This document shows, piece after piece, positions 47,964-60,405 of a DNA stretch of 64,000 bases; the stretch's first letter is position 1, and each line of letters begins with the position of its first letter. A program made the translations under genes and the position numbers. The stretch comes from Undaria pinnatifida (taxonomy: Eukaryota > Sar > Phaeophyceae > Laminariales > Alariaceae): contig JABAKD010000013.1 of NCBI GenBank assembly GCA_012845835.1, positions 6,771,628 through 6,835,627 of the forward strand, written 5' to 3'. A model generated the notes under the pieces. The model was not told the origin of the DNA. It saw only the letters and a program-made list of their open reading frames with translations, and made no database searches.

Positions 47964-48484
47964 TTTGGGGAGCAGCATGCCAGCGCCTATCGTTGGCGTT
48001 GCATTTACAGTAGCGCATGGATATGTAACCTGGAGACGGAGAGACGGCCCAGCAATAGCAAACAAAAAACGTTTGCATCCCCCAGTTCGTGGTCGTTTTA
48101 ATCCAGGATCCTCCAGACCCACACAAGATTTCCACCGGGCATTCCAAAATTTATGTCGGATCCACGACCGCCCATGCAATGCAACGTGCCCATGGCGCCT
48201 CGGATTTGCTTCTTGATTCTTGGGATCTCGTCCGGTTCTAGCATGGCCGTTTTTTTGTACACACTGAATAATACAAGTACCTGGTATGCGAGATTTGAGA
48301 TGTACGCTGCACGTTGTGGCTGCCTGTATCAGCGCCACCACCCGTATCGACATTGCGAATTGAAACAACTAAGCAAAGATGGACCCCGCTCTTGTCTTTG
48401 CTTCGAGGAACTGGACCGTCGGGCGTCGGGCGCGGCCGCTGGCCGGGATCCGGGATGCCGCCGAATCCGCCGCCTCGAAACATG
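47964..48484 (-). CDS. Possible hypothetical gene divergent from PRI2 (weak)
   Basis: A minus-strand ATG at 48484 opens a Gly/Pro-rich frame (MFRGGGFGGIPDPGQRPRPT) 111 bases upstream of the PRI2 start codon. Two more phase-0 segments follow: about 48275-48125 (LEPDEIPRIKKQIRGAMGTL) with a GTGTGG donor, and 48029-47964 (VTYPCATVNATPTIGAGMLL) after a CTCCAG acceptor. I recognise no family and the splice sites are mediocre. The opposite strand is also open here (a 65-codon frame from 48379). It may be a real divergently transcribed gene or chance. Confidence 0.22.
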
Positions 48485-48595
48485 ATTGGGCCAAAAATAT
48501 AAAAACGCCATATGCGGTGCTTTGGAAACCCCCTTCCCGACTCAACCAACACGCAAACGACAAACGACGCTCGTGACTCGTAGCACAGGCAGGGC

Positions 48596-51500
48596 ATGGA
48601 GACGCGTACGCCACCCGGGTTGTACCGGGAACCTCCGCCTTTCGACATCAGCCTCGATGACTTCATGTCACTGCCGCGCCGCAGGGTTGAGGCCATCCGT
48701 CTCCTTCGGGAAGGCCAACGTTCTGAGGTGTCCAACGGGAACTTGGCACAGCAAGCGCTTACCGATGGCAAGTATGTACAACAATGGTAGACTTTACCAG
48801 CAGACACGCCTGCTTGTTGCACAGATCTGTGCTCGTCGCTGAATCCGCTCGACCACCCCGACGTTCCCACTGCCGTAGCAGAAGAGTCCTGTCGACTGTT
48901 AGCAAGGTTGCACTGTGCAGGGTTGTATGTACACGTCGCATTTCCGCAACGCATATCAAAGGTCAACAGCCCTATATATACCCAACTGACTTGCACCTTT
49001 GTTCAACATTCAATATTGTAATTGTTGTGTCGCAGGTGCAGCGTGAAGAGTCTGGTCCTATGTGCCCTGCGCCGGATATGTCTCTCTGCCTTGTCGCGCC
49101 GGCCTGATCCCCTTTGCTCTCGACCCATGTGAAGCCGAGCATCGACCGGTTTGGCTACACTCACAGCTGACAGATGGCGTTATGTTATTGAACATTGATC
49201 ATTTGCCGGGCATACACCCGCTGCTAACCTGTTCCCTTCGGGCGCCCAAAACGACTGAACCAAACTTCGTGCATACGAAACAATCTTTGGAGTGTTGGTG
49301 GTTTCAGCACCGTTTTTACCCCCCCTCCCCAACAACGCACTCATTCAAACCCTGCGCCAGATGCCAGACTGCTGCTCCTCCACGGACACGGCGACCGACC
49401 CTCAGAAGCTCGACACCACCTCGCAGACCTGACAAGCCACTTCGTCCTGAAGCTGGCCTGCTGCGGTGGCCATGCTGGTGAGGGCGAGAGCACAGGCGAA
49501 GGCAACGGGAGAGGGGATAGGGGGAGAACGACCGGAGGGAAATGGGGGGGGCGGGGGGGGGGCGGGGAGCACCCCGATCGGCGGCGAGATAGGCGCGAGT
49601 GGTTTGTGCGAGCGGAGACGGATCTGTTTGAGGCACGACTCCACTGGCATCTCCGGGGCGGTGTCGACAGACCGGGGAAGAACGGCCAGGTATATATGAA
49701 TGTTGTTGTGCCATTGGGCTGGGGTAAGTTGGGTTGGGTTGGGTTGGGTTAGGTTGGGTAGGGTTGGTGAGTGGGTTGGTGAGTGGGTGGGTATGTATCA
49801 TACCACTGAATTTTCTGAAGTAAAAATGTCGGCAGATATGTATGAGTAGAAGAATGCTGATGTCTGTTCCATATGCTTTCGTCCGTTTCTGCTCTGTCAT
49901 GTCGTGGCCTGTCCTGTCCCATCCTGGCCTGTCATGTCACATCCTTTCCTGCCCAGCCATGTCTTGTTCTGTTCCGTGCTTGTTTTTCGTTGCCGGGGTT
50001 CTTGGCGTGATTGTGATTTGGTCTCCTTTTAACGGAACGGGGGCTGTTGGACCCCTTTTTTTTAATGCATGCTTGTGCTAATACGTTTGAAAATTGCAAG
50101 TCGACCCTGCAGCTGTTGTCGTTATGAGGAGCCTTTGATTCGCTACACGATGTAACCGTCGCTGATGCTGCCGCTAACTCCGCCGCCGCCGCCGCACTCT
50201 CTGCTGGCGCAGCTATCAGTGCGGTTGATGCTGCCGCTCAACGTGCTCTCCAAGCGCAGCACTCTAAAAACACACGATAGTCAGCTTCTATTGCTTGCTT
50301 CTCAGCCGCTGTCGACAGTGGCTACCCTCGCTTACCCCTTGACCTGCTGTTCGTTTCTGTGTAATACGTTAGGAAACGAGCGCCGAACTTGAAACAGGTC
50401 AAACTTCTCGAGGCGATCGCCTCGAGGCTCTTTGCATTGTGTATGGCCTGGGATGGCTGCAGCCGGTTGCAGATGGCCCCAAGTCCGGCGGCGTCGGCGC
50501 CGAAGGAGCCGGTGCATGCGAAATCGCTGAACGAGAAATCGCTGGTCGCGATGCAGGCCGTGGCGCGGGAAAACGCCGGCGATGGAACTCCTCTAGAGGA
50601 GAGTCGGCGCCTTCGTCTCGGGTTCAATCAGACGCTTACGAGAAAAACTCGGGCATTCCTCCTCCTCAGACAAGGGTGTCGCGACATCCGACCCTGCCGG
50701 GGTCGTTCCTTACCAGTTACTTCTCGTGCCCGTTCGACAAGGTTCTTCCGCTGGTCAGGTCGCGCCAGGTTCTCCTGCGGGATGGGAAGGCGTTGCTTTC
50801 ACCAGAACAGGTGCCGGCGGCATTGGTGGAGCATTTCAAGGAGGGGTTGAGGAATGGGGTTGCCGTCGCTGAGCGAGGCTTGCCTGGGGTTGAGAGGGAC
50901 GAAAGAGTCAAGGAGATCCTTGTGCAGGTGAGCACTGTGCAGTACAATGCGGCTTGCTTCTTGATGTTGGGTTTGTCTGTGTTTTGTTGTCCCCAGCGCG
51001 CGGAGTGGGTCGGTTCGATTGTTCCCCAAGTTTCAAATGTTGTCATCTCCAGAACATGACCCCCTTGCTGTAGGCATACGATGGTGTATGGTCTGAAAAC
51101 GACGGCTATGCATGAAATGAGCGCACCCCCCCCCCTGCTGCTGTTATCCCGTTATGATCCTGGCTTGACCTGGCTTGACATTCGCTTAATCGGTCTGTCG
51201 CTGTCGCCCCGCACGCTATGCTTCTCCTCCTACGTCCAATACGGAACCTCAACCTACCATGGACAGGTGAGAAGGGACATCGATCAAATGGTTCGTGGCC
51301 GTTACCGCCTACGGGGCGACGACGACAACCGCGCGTCGGTGGCCATCACGAGGCAAAACATCGACCAGGTCGCCGAGAAGCACTTTCCCCTCTGCATGCG
51401 ACGGACGCTGCGCGTCCTCCGACAGGAGCACCACCTCAAGTATGAGGCAAGGGTCCAGCTTGTCAGCTTTCTCTGCAACGCGGGAATGGAGGTAACCTAA

Positions 51501-53308
51501 ACAGCATTCCGCTTTTGGTGTGTTGGAGGTTCAGGGTTAAGGTTAGGGCTGAGGTTAACCCTCCCCCCCAGAATTCAAGGGGAACAACACTAAAACCCGG
51601 TACATAGTATCTGACCTGCGAAATTCGCCCCTTTTCATCCCACGCTTTTATTTGTGTGTGATACTTCGTGCTATGTTTCTGCTGGGTTTTTTTTGTGTGT
51701 TTTTTGTTGTTTTTGTCAGGTTCACGAACTACTGGAGCTGTGGCGGGACGAGTTTCCCAGAGGCATGCCGCCGGAAGAGTACGCGCGTAAGAGAAACCAG
51801 TTGAGTTCATAAAAACGCATAAAAACACACCATAGCACATCAAAAGCCCGGTGGTTGCCACGGTAATATATAGCACACCGTTGTGTCGCTTCTCCGGCTA
51901 CCTAGTTTAATTACAACGTGACACATACGTACGTGGAAGAGTGGAAAGCTTACCCCTTTTTCCGCTGCAACAAAAACACCCTTAATCCAAGCATTTCCAC
52001 TGCAACAAAAAGCCCAACCTTATTTCAATCAGTATTTCCCGCAAATATGGAGTGAAATTCAGAAGAGATTAAGCATCGAAGTTATCAAAACGACGGAATA
52101 TACCCAAAAGCGTAAAAGCACGGCACCGCACAGCACGGCACGGTGCAATGCTCTGCATTAGCGAGGGATGTCTGGGTATAGCTTTTATTTCGTGCGTTTT
52201 CTTTTTTATTTGGGTGCCAAAAGGAACAGTCCACAGTCCTGGCCTCAAAACCGGGGTTTTTGGCAGGGTGTTTAGAGGCCCTCGTGTCAAAAACCCGAGG
52301 AAAACTAGGTAGACCTCCTATCCCCCTATTGTAAAAACAGTATCACTCGTACCGCGGCGCCTGTCCTCCCCGCTCGCCTCGCGAGCCAGGGTTTTGGGTG
52401 AGTTTTTTTCCATCTCCCCTCAACAGCCTGAGAAAAAAAGCGGGTACATCCCCTAACGTGTCATAACATTGCTCATACCACACCCCCGTCCCTCCCCCCC
52501 CCCCTCCCCCGCCCCCTTCCCCGCCCCGCCACCAGGTACGAGTACAGCCTGAGGCACCTCTACGGGCTGGAAGGGAGACGCAAGGCGTACAGCCCTCGAT
52601 CCTGCGCGAAAATCGCGTCCCTCGGCGGGGGGGGGGGCTCCGGGGCAGGGGGTTACGGCCACGGGTGTCCGTTTCACGCCTACAGCCAAACGCGGGGTTT
52701 GCACAGCGGCGAGTGGGGGGTGGGCATACTCATTTGTTGCACGCCTTAAGTCGTTTGACCATTGACCACGCATCCCCTTTCGAGACAGACAATCGTCCCT
52801 ACGCCTAATAAAGACGCCTCCAACATTTGGGTGCTCACTACGTTTTGTCCGCGTATTACATGTCGCTTCGCTGATTGTTTCCTCTTCCTGGTTCACCTTT
52901 TGTGGCCATCATGCAGCGGCGGGAGCAGGGGCAGGGGGCGGTTCGAAATCAGCCGCCAGTGCAGGAGGCAGCTCTAACAGCAGGCGCGATGATGACCGCA
53001 GCCTCCACGGCATGCTCGAGGCGCAGAATCTGAATACGGTTGACATTGAAGACATTGTTGGACCTCTCCAGAATGGGGGGGGTGGGGGCGGGGGTGGGGG
53101 TGGCGGGTGCTCCGGTGGGAAAGCGATGGGCGCCTGCCGGAGGCATTATTTGGCGACGCACCGGTGGACGCCGGGAAGCGGCGTATGGGGGGCGGGGGGA
53201 GGGGGAGCGAGCCCTAACGGGTGGCTGGCGGCCTCGTCACCGTCGCAGGGGAAGCAGCAGCAGCAGCAGCCATCGGAGGCGTTTTTGACGCAGGAGGGGG
53301 GCAATTAA
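48596..53308 (+). CDS. PRI2: DNA primase large subunit (Fe-S subunit)
   Basis: Non-catalytic large subunit of the eukaryotic primase, partner of PRI1 and Pol alpha in primer synthesis in the nucleus. Exons: 48596-48771, 49368-49477, 49589-49689, 50373-50927, 51267-51491, 51720-51786, 52536-52696, 52917-53308, about 595 aa (human 509). The N-terminal domain shows LYREPPPFDISLDDFMSL, LTSHFVLKLACC and RREWFVRAETDLFEARL, then SYFSCPFDKVLPLVRSRQVL and HFKEGLRNGVAVAERGLPGV. The C-terminal Fe-S domain has all four cysteines: FPLCMRRTLRVLRQEHHLKY, SPRSCAKIA, GHGCPFH and GACRRHY, followed by SPNGWLAAS matching the HPN-F motif of the family. Insertions are an Ala/Gly/Arg-rich linker in exon 4 and Gly runs in exons 7-8. 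Exons 6 and 7 disagree in phase by one base (see findings). The tail ends in a poly-Gln run. AATAAA occurs at 53582. Confidence 0.93.
49720..49792. repeat. GGGTT minisatellite in PRI2 intron 3
   Basis: Tandem gggttgggttgggttgggtt followed by gggtt/gtgggttg variants. The sequence is telomere-like but not a perfect telomeric hexamer. It starts about 30 bases after the exon 3 donor. Confidence 0.85.
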
Positions 53309-55134
53309 GCGGGATCGGGTTGAAGGGAGCTTCACCCCTTGGGAACTGACTGCGCCTACGTGTTGGAGAGGGGGAATACTTGGAATTTGTGTTGGACATT
53401 TTTTTTTCTTTCGTGCAAAGGGTTGACCCTTACACTACTGCAAATGTGTTGCTATTCCAGTTCGAAGAAGCCTGTGTCCCGACCGTTGGTGTGGCGGCAA
53501 AGGGGCTACGTCAACCTTTACACTGTGTTCTCAGGGGAGCACACTAAAAAAGAAAGCCACTCCTAAAAAGGTCAAAAGGAAAATAAATCGGAGCGTTGTG
53601 ATTTCTGTGCGAATCGAGAAAAAGACGTAGGGTTTTCTGTTTTTTTGCTCGGTTTTAGCAACCGCCCTCTGCCCGCACCTCCCCCATGTCTGACTCCTTT
53701 AAAAACAAATCATAGGTAAGACTTTTGTTTTAGTCCTCCCCTGATGTACTGCAGGAATTGTCCCCACTCTCTTTTCAAGCTGGATGTCCTCAAGTCGGGA
53801 GTGATGTTCCAAGCAGGTTTTGATAGCTACCCGTGCGCGGGCACATGGAGTGGAGCGTTTCTGTTTTGAAGCTACACTGATTAATTTGACAATCTAGTAG
53901 AAACAGAGTGTGTTGGCAGGAAGAGCCGTCAGAGGTCCAAGCTGCTGCTGTTGGTGGAACTGTTGGTGGGGCTGCTGCTGCTGCTGTTGGCACGATCGTC
54001 CGCCTGGGCATGAAGTCTTGTGCAGTTTGGTGATTGCGTCGACGACTGTAGAGGAGTTCGAGGCCTTGCTGTAGGTCGGCGGTTGGGTTCGTTGTTGTTG
54101 GTTTTGGCCCCACGGAACCAGTTTTGATTATGTTCATACACACCATGGTTATATAGGTGTAGTATATAGGTTTCGCTCAGCGAGCGGCTATAGGAAGCAG
54201 ATATAACGAAGTGTAGAGCAGACATAGAGAAGAGGACGCTCACGATTTGGTGCAATGGGCGACTTCCAAGTGCAAAGAGCTCAGTGGTGCAGAAAGAACT
54301 ATGCCCGGTCTTCTCGTGATGTGCACTGAAGAAACAAGTCCAAAAATAAATGTCGTGAGCGTCTACTTACAATAAGTACTGTGTAGCAGCAGTACTATCG
54401 TACATGGAGACATGCCGCAACCAGCTGCTTGTGGTGTGTGCAAAATTGTATCTGGTGGGGCACATAATATGAACTTCAACACGGAACACCAACAATGGAA
54501 AGATGGGAAAACGAGAAACTCTACGATCAATCACGAATACAACCAATCTTTCCAAACCGGCATAAAAGAACTCGAGGATCGATAATGAAGATAAACTATT
54601 TCCCCGTCGGCGATCAAGTGCTAAGAGTAGTTTGAGAGGCCAGCAAACTGCCGAGGGTGGCCTCCAAAGGGGGGGTCAGTAACTATGTTTAATGCGGTGT
54701 CTTGGACGGTTGCCTTTCTGGCAGTTTTGCCTGGGTAAGCATTAAAAGCTGCGAAGAGGCGTGCTTCGTTTCCGAGGCACACCTGTGATAAAATGGCAAG
54801 CAGAAGCAAAACGCCAGTAGTGCTAGAGAATCTTGGCCAGTCGCGCAGTGCAGGGCAAACGCAGAAATCGTGGTCGTGGCTTGCGAGGTGCACGATACCG
54901 GCGTTGCTCTTCGTGAAAACGGGGGTTGATCGCGGAGAGGTGTACGTGGTGGTGCTGGTGCTGCTGCTGCTGCTGTTGTACGGCCAGACGGACAAGGCAG
55001 ACCAAAACGTGTTTTGTCCGTTTCAGGCGGACGCTTGCCACCATATGAAGGGGGTAGCACGTCTTCGCCTAAATCTATATACTCCGTATATAACATGAGT
55101 TTAGGGGGGAAGGGGGCGTGTGCTATGATAACGG
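53309..55134. other. Downstream of PRI2, no gene seen; CTG/GCT microsatellites
   Basis: Trinucleotide runs (GCTGCTGCTG around 53940-53990 and CTGCTGCTGCTG near 54960-54975) create poly-Ser, poly-Leu or poly-Ala frames on both strands. The frame 54793-55098 looks like a membrane segment only because of the CTG run. I find no exon with family motifs. Confidence 0.5.
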
Positions 55135-55139
55135 TGCAA

Positions 55140-55560
55140 CATTTTTTTTGTGGAGTCCCTCACTTTCGGCGCTAGTTGACTTGTGCTTTGGGGGAAATGG
55201 GGGGTGAGGTCGGGTGCTTGGCGTTAGTTTGCGTTTGTGCCGGTGGGGGAGGGCAGGGGGGGCGAGTAGAGTAACTGGCTTGTGCCGGTGCGGGAGCGCA
55301 GGGAAGGGGGGGGGGGGTGTTTGGCTTTAATTGATTTATGCGTAGGGGGAGGGGGGCAAGGCACTTGTCCTTAGTTGATTCGTGCCGGGGAGGGGGTGGG
55401 CGGCGGGTGTATTTGGCGATAATTGGTTATTTCGTTGGGCACGGGGGGGGAGTTCTTCGCTGTTGTTGGTTTATGCCGTCGGGGGTATTTGCCGTCATCA
55501 TGGTTGTCATAGTTGGTTCGTGTTTCAGGAGGGGGGGGGGGGGCAGGTCGGGTACTTGGC
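55140..55560 (+). repeat. Degenerate G-run minisatellite
   Basis: A loose unit of roughly 60-80 bases (ttagttgattcgtgccgg, a G run of 5-13, then tgtttggc or acttggc) repeats about six times on the + strand. The many G runs could form quadruplexes. No coding sense. Confidence 0.75.
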
Positions 55561-56249
55561 GTTTGACCCTGCGACGTTTACAACGCTTTCGTATTGCGCC
55601 TCTCTTCCGCACAAGTGTGTCCATCTGTTTCCAGTTCCCCTGGGTGTTGTGATTTATACGCCAAAATGCTAACGACGGAATAGGACAGCTCTTGGTATTT
55701 GCTAGCAGCCATTTTTTTCATTTCAAAGTCCCCAAACCTTGACCGACATATTGCTGTAAGGGCAAAAACGAAAAAAAAAAAATTGATTTTGAAAGTCGTT
55801 TTGTTCCATCTATCATTACAATACCAGGTGTGATGAGGATATCCAACAATGAAATTGCCGTGCTGTGTCAAAATGCAGTGCAGCTCAAACGATTTCATTT
55901 CTTCAGGAAAACATATTGTAGATCAAGATGGTCATGATTTTGTCCGAAATTACTGATTTTAGGCCGATTTTGGCCAAAACACGGACTGTTCGAAGTGCAG
56001 GTACTCCATCTATGACACCCTACTCCGGTGGCTCGAATTGCTTGGTATGACCAATCAATGCTGTTATAACCGTCATGCTTAATATTGTCGCATTGTGCAG
56101 TCATTTCGACCCTCTTTTCCCCTCTGAAGTTGCAAAAAGGGGTTCATTACGAAGAGTGCGCGCAGCAGTCCTAAGCTGGCTGTGCTGGTGTTAAGTCTTC
56201 TGCAAGAGTCAGAGGAGAGAGATGCTATTATGTTTACTGTACTAGCACT

Positions 56250-56707
56250 GAGCCATCCCACACGGTATAGGGGTGCATCGGAAAGTTCTGCGCGCTCCTA
56301 AGTTAAACGTGGGTGATTTAAGGAGCTCAATACCCCACTCCAAACAAGGCATTCGTTCGAGCAATAACCGACGACCAACACTTACTTCTGTGCGCCATTA
56401 TAAACTATTATTAGTCCTAACACGAATGTACTCGGAAAAGAGTCAGGCTAGAACAACAATAATAGCCGGTCGCTGTTATAATCATGCAAACGTTAACGTT
56501 TGGCATAAAAAGTGCAACACCCCAACTACCGTTACACTACCAATAATACTAATATATAGTACTACTAATAGGAGCCATCCCACACGGTGTATAGGGTGCA
56601 ACGTCAGTCCCTGAGGTCCTCACATGAGGAGCTCAATATCTCACCCGAAAAAACAATTTCGAAGGCATTCGTTCGCACAACCCGACGAAGCTGCTATGCC
56701 CCTTAGT
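56250..56707. repeat. Two copies of the dispersed hairpin repeat
   Basis: The copy at 56572-56707 is close to 6086-6215, including the core TGAGGTCCTCACATGAGGAGCTCA, which pairs with itself. A more diverged copy from 56250 shares agccatcccacacggt, gggtgca, aggagctcaata and aaggcattcgttcg. About 200 bases of unrelated sequence separate them. Confidence 0.7.
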
Positions 56708-57169
56708 AGGTAGGTAGTAGATTCTCTTATTATTGTTGTCGAGCAAGGCTTGCTCGGTTTTGGTCAGGATACTAGAGTGATCGAGAGGGGGGAGGAGAGG
56801 AGGGGGGGGGGGGAGCTTGGCTTTGACCAAGCTCCAAACACCGGCTCTCGTACTGGCAAAGGTATCCAAACTTCATGCCAAACGTCAACCCTGAGTGCAA
56901 GCTTCCAACTGCCTACGTCGGCTGCTTCTTCAAGGCCACGTGTGTGACTCCTTGCATACTTGTAGTGAGAGTAAGGATCAACAATCACATCGAGTCCTCG
57001 TGTACTCCTAAGAATCATTTTCTCTATGTGAAAGTGCAGCTACCTGTTCTAAACCAATCAGTGCGGGACGCGTAGAGTAGGCAGGATGCTACCAGTGTTA
57101 TGTTTCCTGCATGCCCCGTAGATCACGTGGTTCATTATACTACTGTACGATATATACGTACGTGTTGAA

Positions 57170-57530
57170 GTGTCCCGCCCGCCCCCCGCCCCCCGCCCTC
57201 CGCCCCCCCCGATCCCTCTTGTTCAAACGCCCCACCTAAAATCAAAATCTGCCAGAGTAGTAAACACTACCAGCCAGCTGGTATCACCTCATTATCTTTC
57301 TAGCCATCCATGCCGTAGCTCCAATTCATTTCTGCCCCCCCCCCCCCCCCCGCCCCCCGGCTTCTTTTTTGTTTTTCGCCCCCGTTCCCTCTAGTTCAAA
57401 CGACCCACCTAAAATCGAAATCGGCCAGAGAGTGATAAACACTTCTACGCAATTGATGCCACGTCATTATCTTTCTAGCCGCCCATGACGTAGCTTTAAT
57501 TCATCCCCCCCCCCACCACCACCAGCAGCA
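57170..57530. repeat. Poly-C-linked dispersed repeat modules
   Basis: Two tandem modules, each beginning with a run of C and containing tagttcaaacg or ttgttcaaacgcc, then ccccacctaaaatc, gccagag, taaacac, and tcattatctttctagcc. The same module recurs at 62560-62650, 62850-62950 and 63130-63240. Confidence 0.75.
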
Positions 57531-57730
57531 CGGTCGCCTAGACCTATTAATAGGATGAAGAGTCAGCGTCGACACTGGGTGTGCTGTGTCATGTAGAAGC
57601 CGATTAATATTAGTAGTCTAGACTACCCGTTTAGCGTTTAGGGCGTTTTTCGTATGAAATGCCTATTATACGGCACCCCAGGTTGTTGTTGTTCTCACAT
57701 TAACTCGCATAATCAAGTCCGTGGTCACAG

Positions 57731-60030
57731 GACAGTATCATATACCAGGTACCAGGTATCTGTTTTACTCTTGATGTGTGTAGTACGGTATCAGTAAACA
57801 GCATCAACTACCAGGTATCTACTTACTACCTACGTGGTATCTTACAAGGTATCATTTCTGCCATCGCTGCCGTAGTATTGTGATGATCACACTGTATTGA
57901 GAGTTTGTATTTCTCTAGGTGAAGAATCAGTGCGGACATTGAGTGTGCTAGAAGCCGGTGTGAGTTCTCATTGAAAGAGCGATTTGAGTTGCAAATGCTC
58001 AAGTGTCAGGTCGGTGCAGGTGTGCAGGTATTGCGGCCGAAAAACTCTCGACTCTCGACAACCTTGTCTTTGGTCTGTTGACGGTCTACAGTAGTGTTGA
58101 CCCGTCAACGTATACTTCGACATATAGTATACCTGGTACTAGCTTTATTATCGGTAGTTACTTGATGGTTGTCCGTCAGGCCGTCAAGGGTAAAATGTGC
58201 CGTCAAGAACAGGTCAGCACCCATCGATGAACCATCAATCGTTTTGAAGTTGAAACATACTGTTCAGGGTAATCACGCCGCGCTTTGCAGCAAGGTTCTT
58301 CAGGTAATCACGCCGCGTTTCACGCTAACGTTCCTCGGCCTGCGCACACCCCAGCGTGCTTCTGGCAGCAGTAGCAGCAGCAGCAGCATCAGCAGGCACC
58401 TGCTGAGATACCAGCTAGATCAAGAAAGGCTTCCGGCTACGCCTTGAGCGGCAGGGTGGGCAGAAGAGAGTACGACATTAGACGGTGAGAAAATATCGAG
58501 CCCTCCGGGCCGAGTCAATGTATGCTCAAGGCTACGACTACTCTACTGCAATAATAGTAGGAGCTGCCCGTTCGGGTAAGTTTTTCCGATCGAGAGCTGA
58601 GCGAGGCGTCATGGGGCTTCACTCCACCGTTCTCCATTTGCGTCGACCAGTGTGTCCCTCGCTGTGGATTCCCTTTGGCTGCAGTACGAGTAGCCAAGCG
58701 AGGCATTGGTGCGGTAGCTGATTGCGCTTGCGTGTAGTCCAGACTACGCAACGAGCGTAAATTAGGTACTTGTACAGACTAGATTAGTGTAGACTTCGTA
58801 GACTAGATGTTTGGAACGACAAACTTTGCCGCTGGTTTCCTCGGTCCAAAAGCAGCGGCACGGCACAGGAGGCCGACACCGTGCATGTCGCTCGGACCGC
58901 GGCGACCGATTCTCCCGCAGCTCAAACAGTGACAATTAACCGCTGTTGGCCGTATATTTCGACTTGTGCTACTTGTGATCTCTTGCCATTCTCCATTGAT
59001 CTGTCCATCGCTGTGTTGTCCGGGTTTGTTCCCCGAATGGTGTAGCCCCCGCCTTTCGATCGAGCAGATGGAAAAACGATTTGTTGCAATTTTGCCTTGC
59101 CGTCAACCCGGTCTAGCAATCGTATGACACAGTTCTTGCAACCTGTTTATACACCACTGTGTCGGTTGGATCAAAGATTCTGTTTTTTGTGTGTTGCGCC
59201 GCGGCGGTGTCTGGTGCGCCTCGTGCTATCACTGCGACGAATACGTAATAATTGGACCACAGTTGATCGATTCTCAGAGGAAGCCTCCTATCTATGCCCG
59301 TTGTCACTTCTCACTGCCTCGCCTCGCAGAGGTTGCACTGGCTACAGCAGTAGAGCAAGAAATGCGTGCGATCTGCCTCGTGTCTGTTACATATAGACGT
59401 TCGGGTAACAACATCCTGTCTGTACTTATCGTGCCCCTTGTTATCATGCACACATACATATATGAACAACAGCACCGCCAGTAGTTAGTTGGTGAAAAAT
59501 ATCACCGGAACTGTAGTTTTTGCAAAACACTGCAGATAGATGTACTCCATGTGTTATAGCAGGGTACCTGGCACACGCTAGTCTGCAGCACCAGTGAGTG
59601 GGTGAAAATTGTTAACAAATTGGACAGATTTGATAACAATCTACCTTAGATCATAGGATGGTACATTATTACGTATAGATCTAGTCTAGTAGATTAAAAA
59701 CACCTGACGGTACCTCGACATATTACATAGACCCCCTTTCCCCCCCCCCCCCCCCCCCCCCCCTTTTTCTTAAACCCTAACCTCACTCCGTATTTCGATT
59801 CAACCCACACTGTGTAGCGAAATCAATAATACACACATAGCCGAACTATGAAGAGTAACGGTATCATAAGTGCATTATGATACCGCTACAACCCATAGTT
59901 GTCAAGGCTGGTTACTGCATGTCTATCTTCAGGGATAAATATGCATTTAACCATACTTGACAAAAGCCGCGAGGGGGAACGTTGAAATTCCCAAACGTCC
60001 CTCGCAACTTCGTTTTAGGCCCCCCGAATC
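57731..60030. other. No gene seen; long C homopolymer
   Basis: A run of about 30 C residues lies at 59733-59762, directly followed by ctttttcttaaaccctaacc. Several accaggtatc/taccaggt words near 57740-57860 suggest decayed repeats. No exon with motifs on either strand. Confidence 0.5.
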
Positions 60031-60405
60031 TATGTTCGAAAACACGATTCTGATACAATACGATAATGAGCTCTAGAACATCAAACAAAAAGTACGTGTA
60101 GAAAAAACCACGTGGTTGCAAAACAAACAAGACAAAATAATATGTATTCGAAAACACCACCCTGATACAATACGATAACGAAACCTAGAACATCAACCAA
60201 AACGTACACGTGTAGCAAAAACTACGTGGTTACAAAATAACATGTATTCGAAAATACCGCTCCGAAACAACACGATAACAAAGTCTAGAACATAAACCAA
60301 AACATATACGTGTAACATCAAAAACGCGGAAAGCACCACTTTGAAACAATACGATAACCAAGTCTAGAATATCAACCAAAACATACGTGAAACAACAACC
60401 ACGCG
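60031..60405. repeat. About four tandem units of ~75-110 bp
   Basis: The unit reads tgtattcgaaaacacc, then gatacaatacgataac, then ctagaacatcaaccaaaac, then gtacacgtgtag...aaccacgtggtt. Starts lie near 60031, 60141, 60242 and 60329; the last two are shortened. The units are A-rich and diverged, and no frame is conserved across them. Confidence 0.85.

Noticed and set aside
47820-48368. 182-codon minus-strand frame
   Set aside because: It crosses the weak candidate exons in a different frame, with no motif and no supporting splice sites.
53929-54255. Ser/Thr-rich minus-strand frame
   Set aside because: Caused by GCT/CTG repeats; ends are arbitrary.
54793-55098. Plus-strand frame with a poly-Leu membrane-like segment
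   Set aside because: The hydrophobic run is produced by a CTG microsatellite; no splice or family support.
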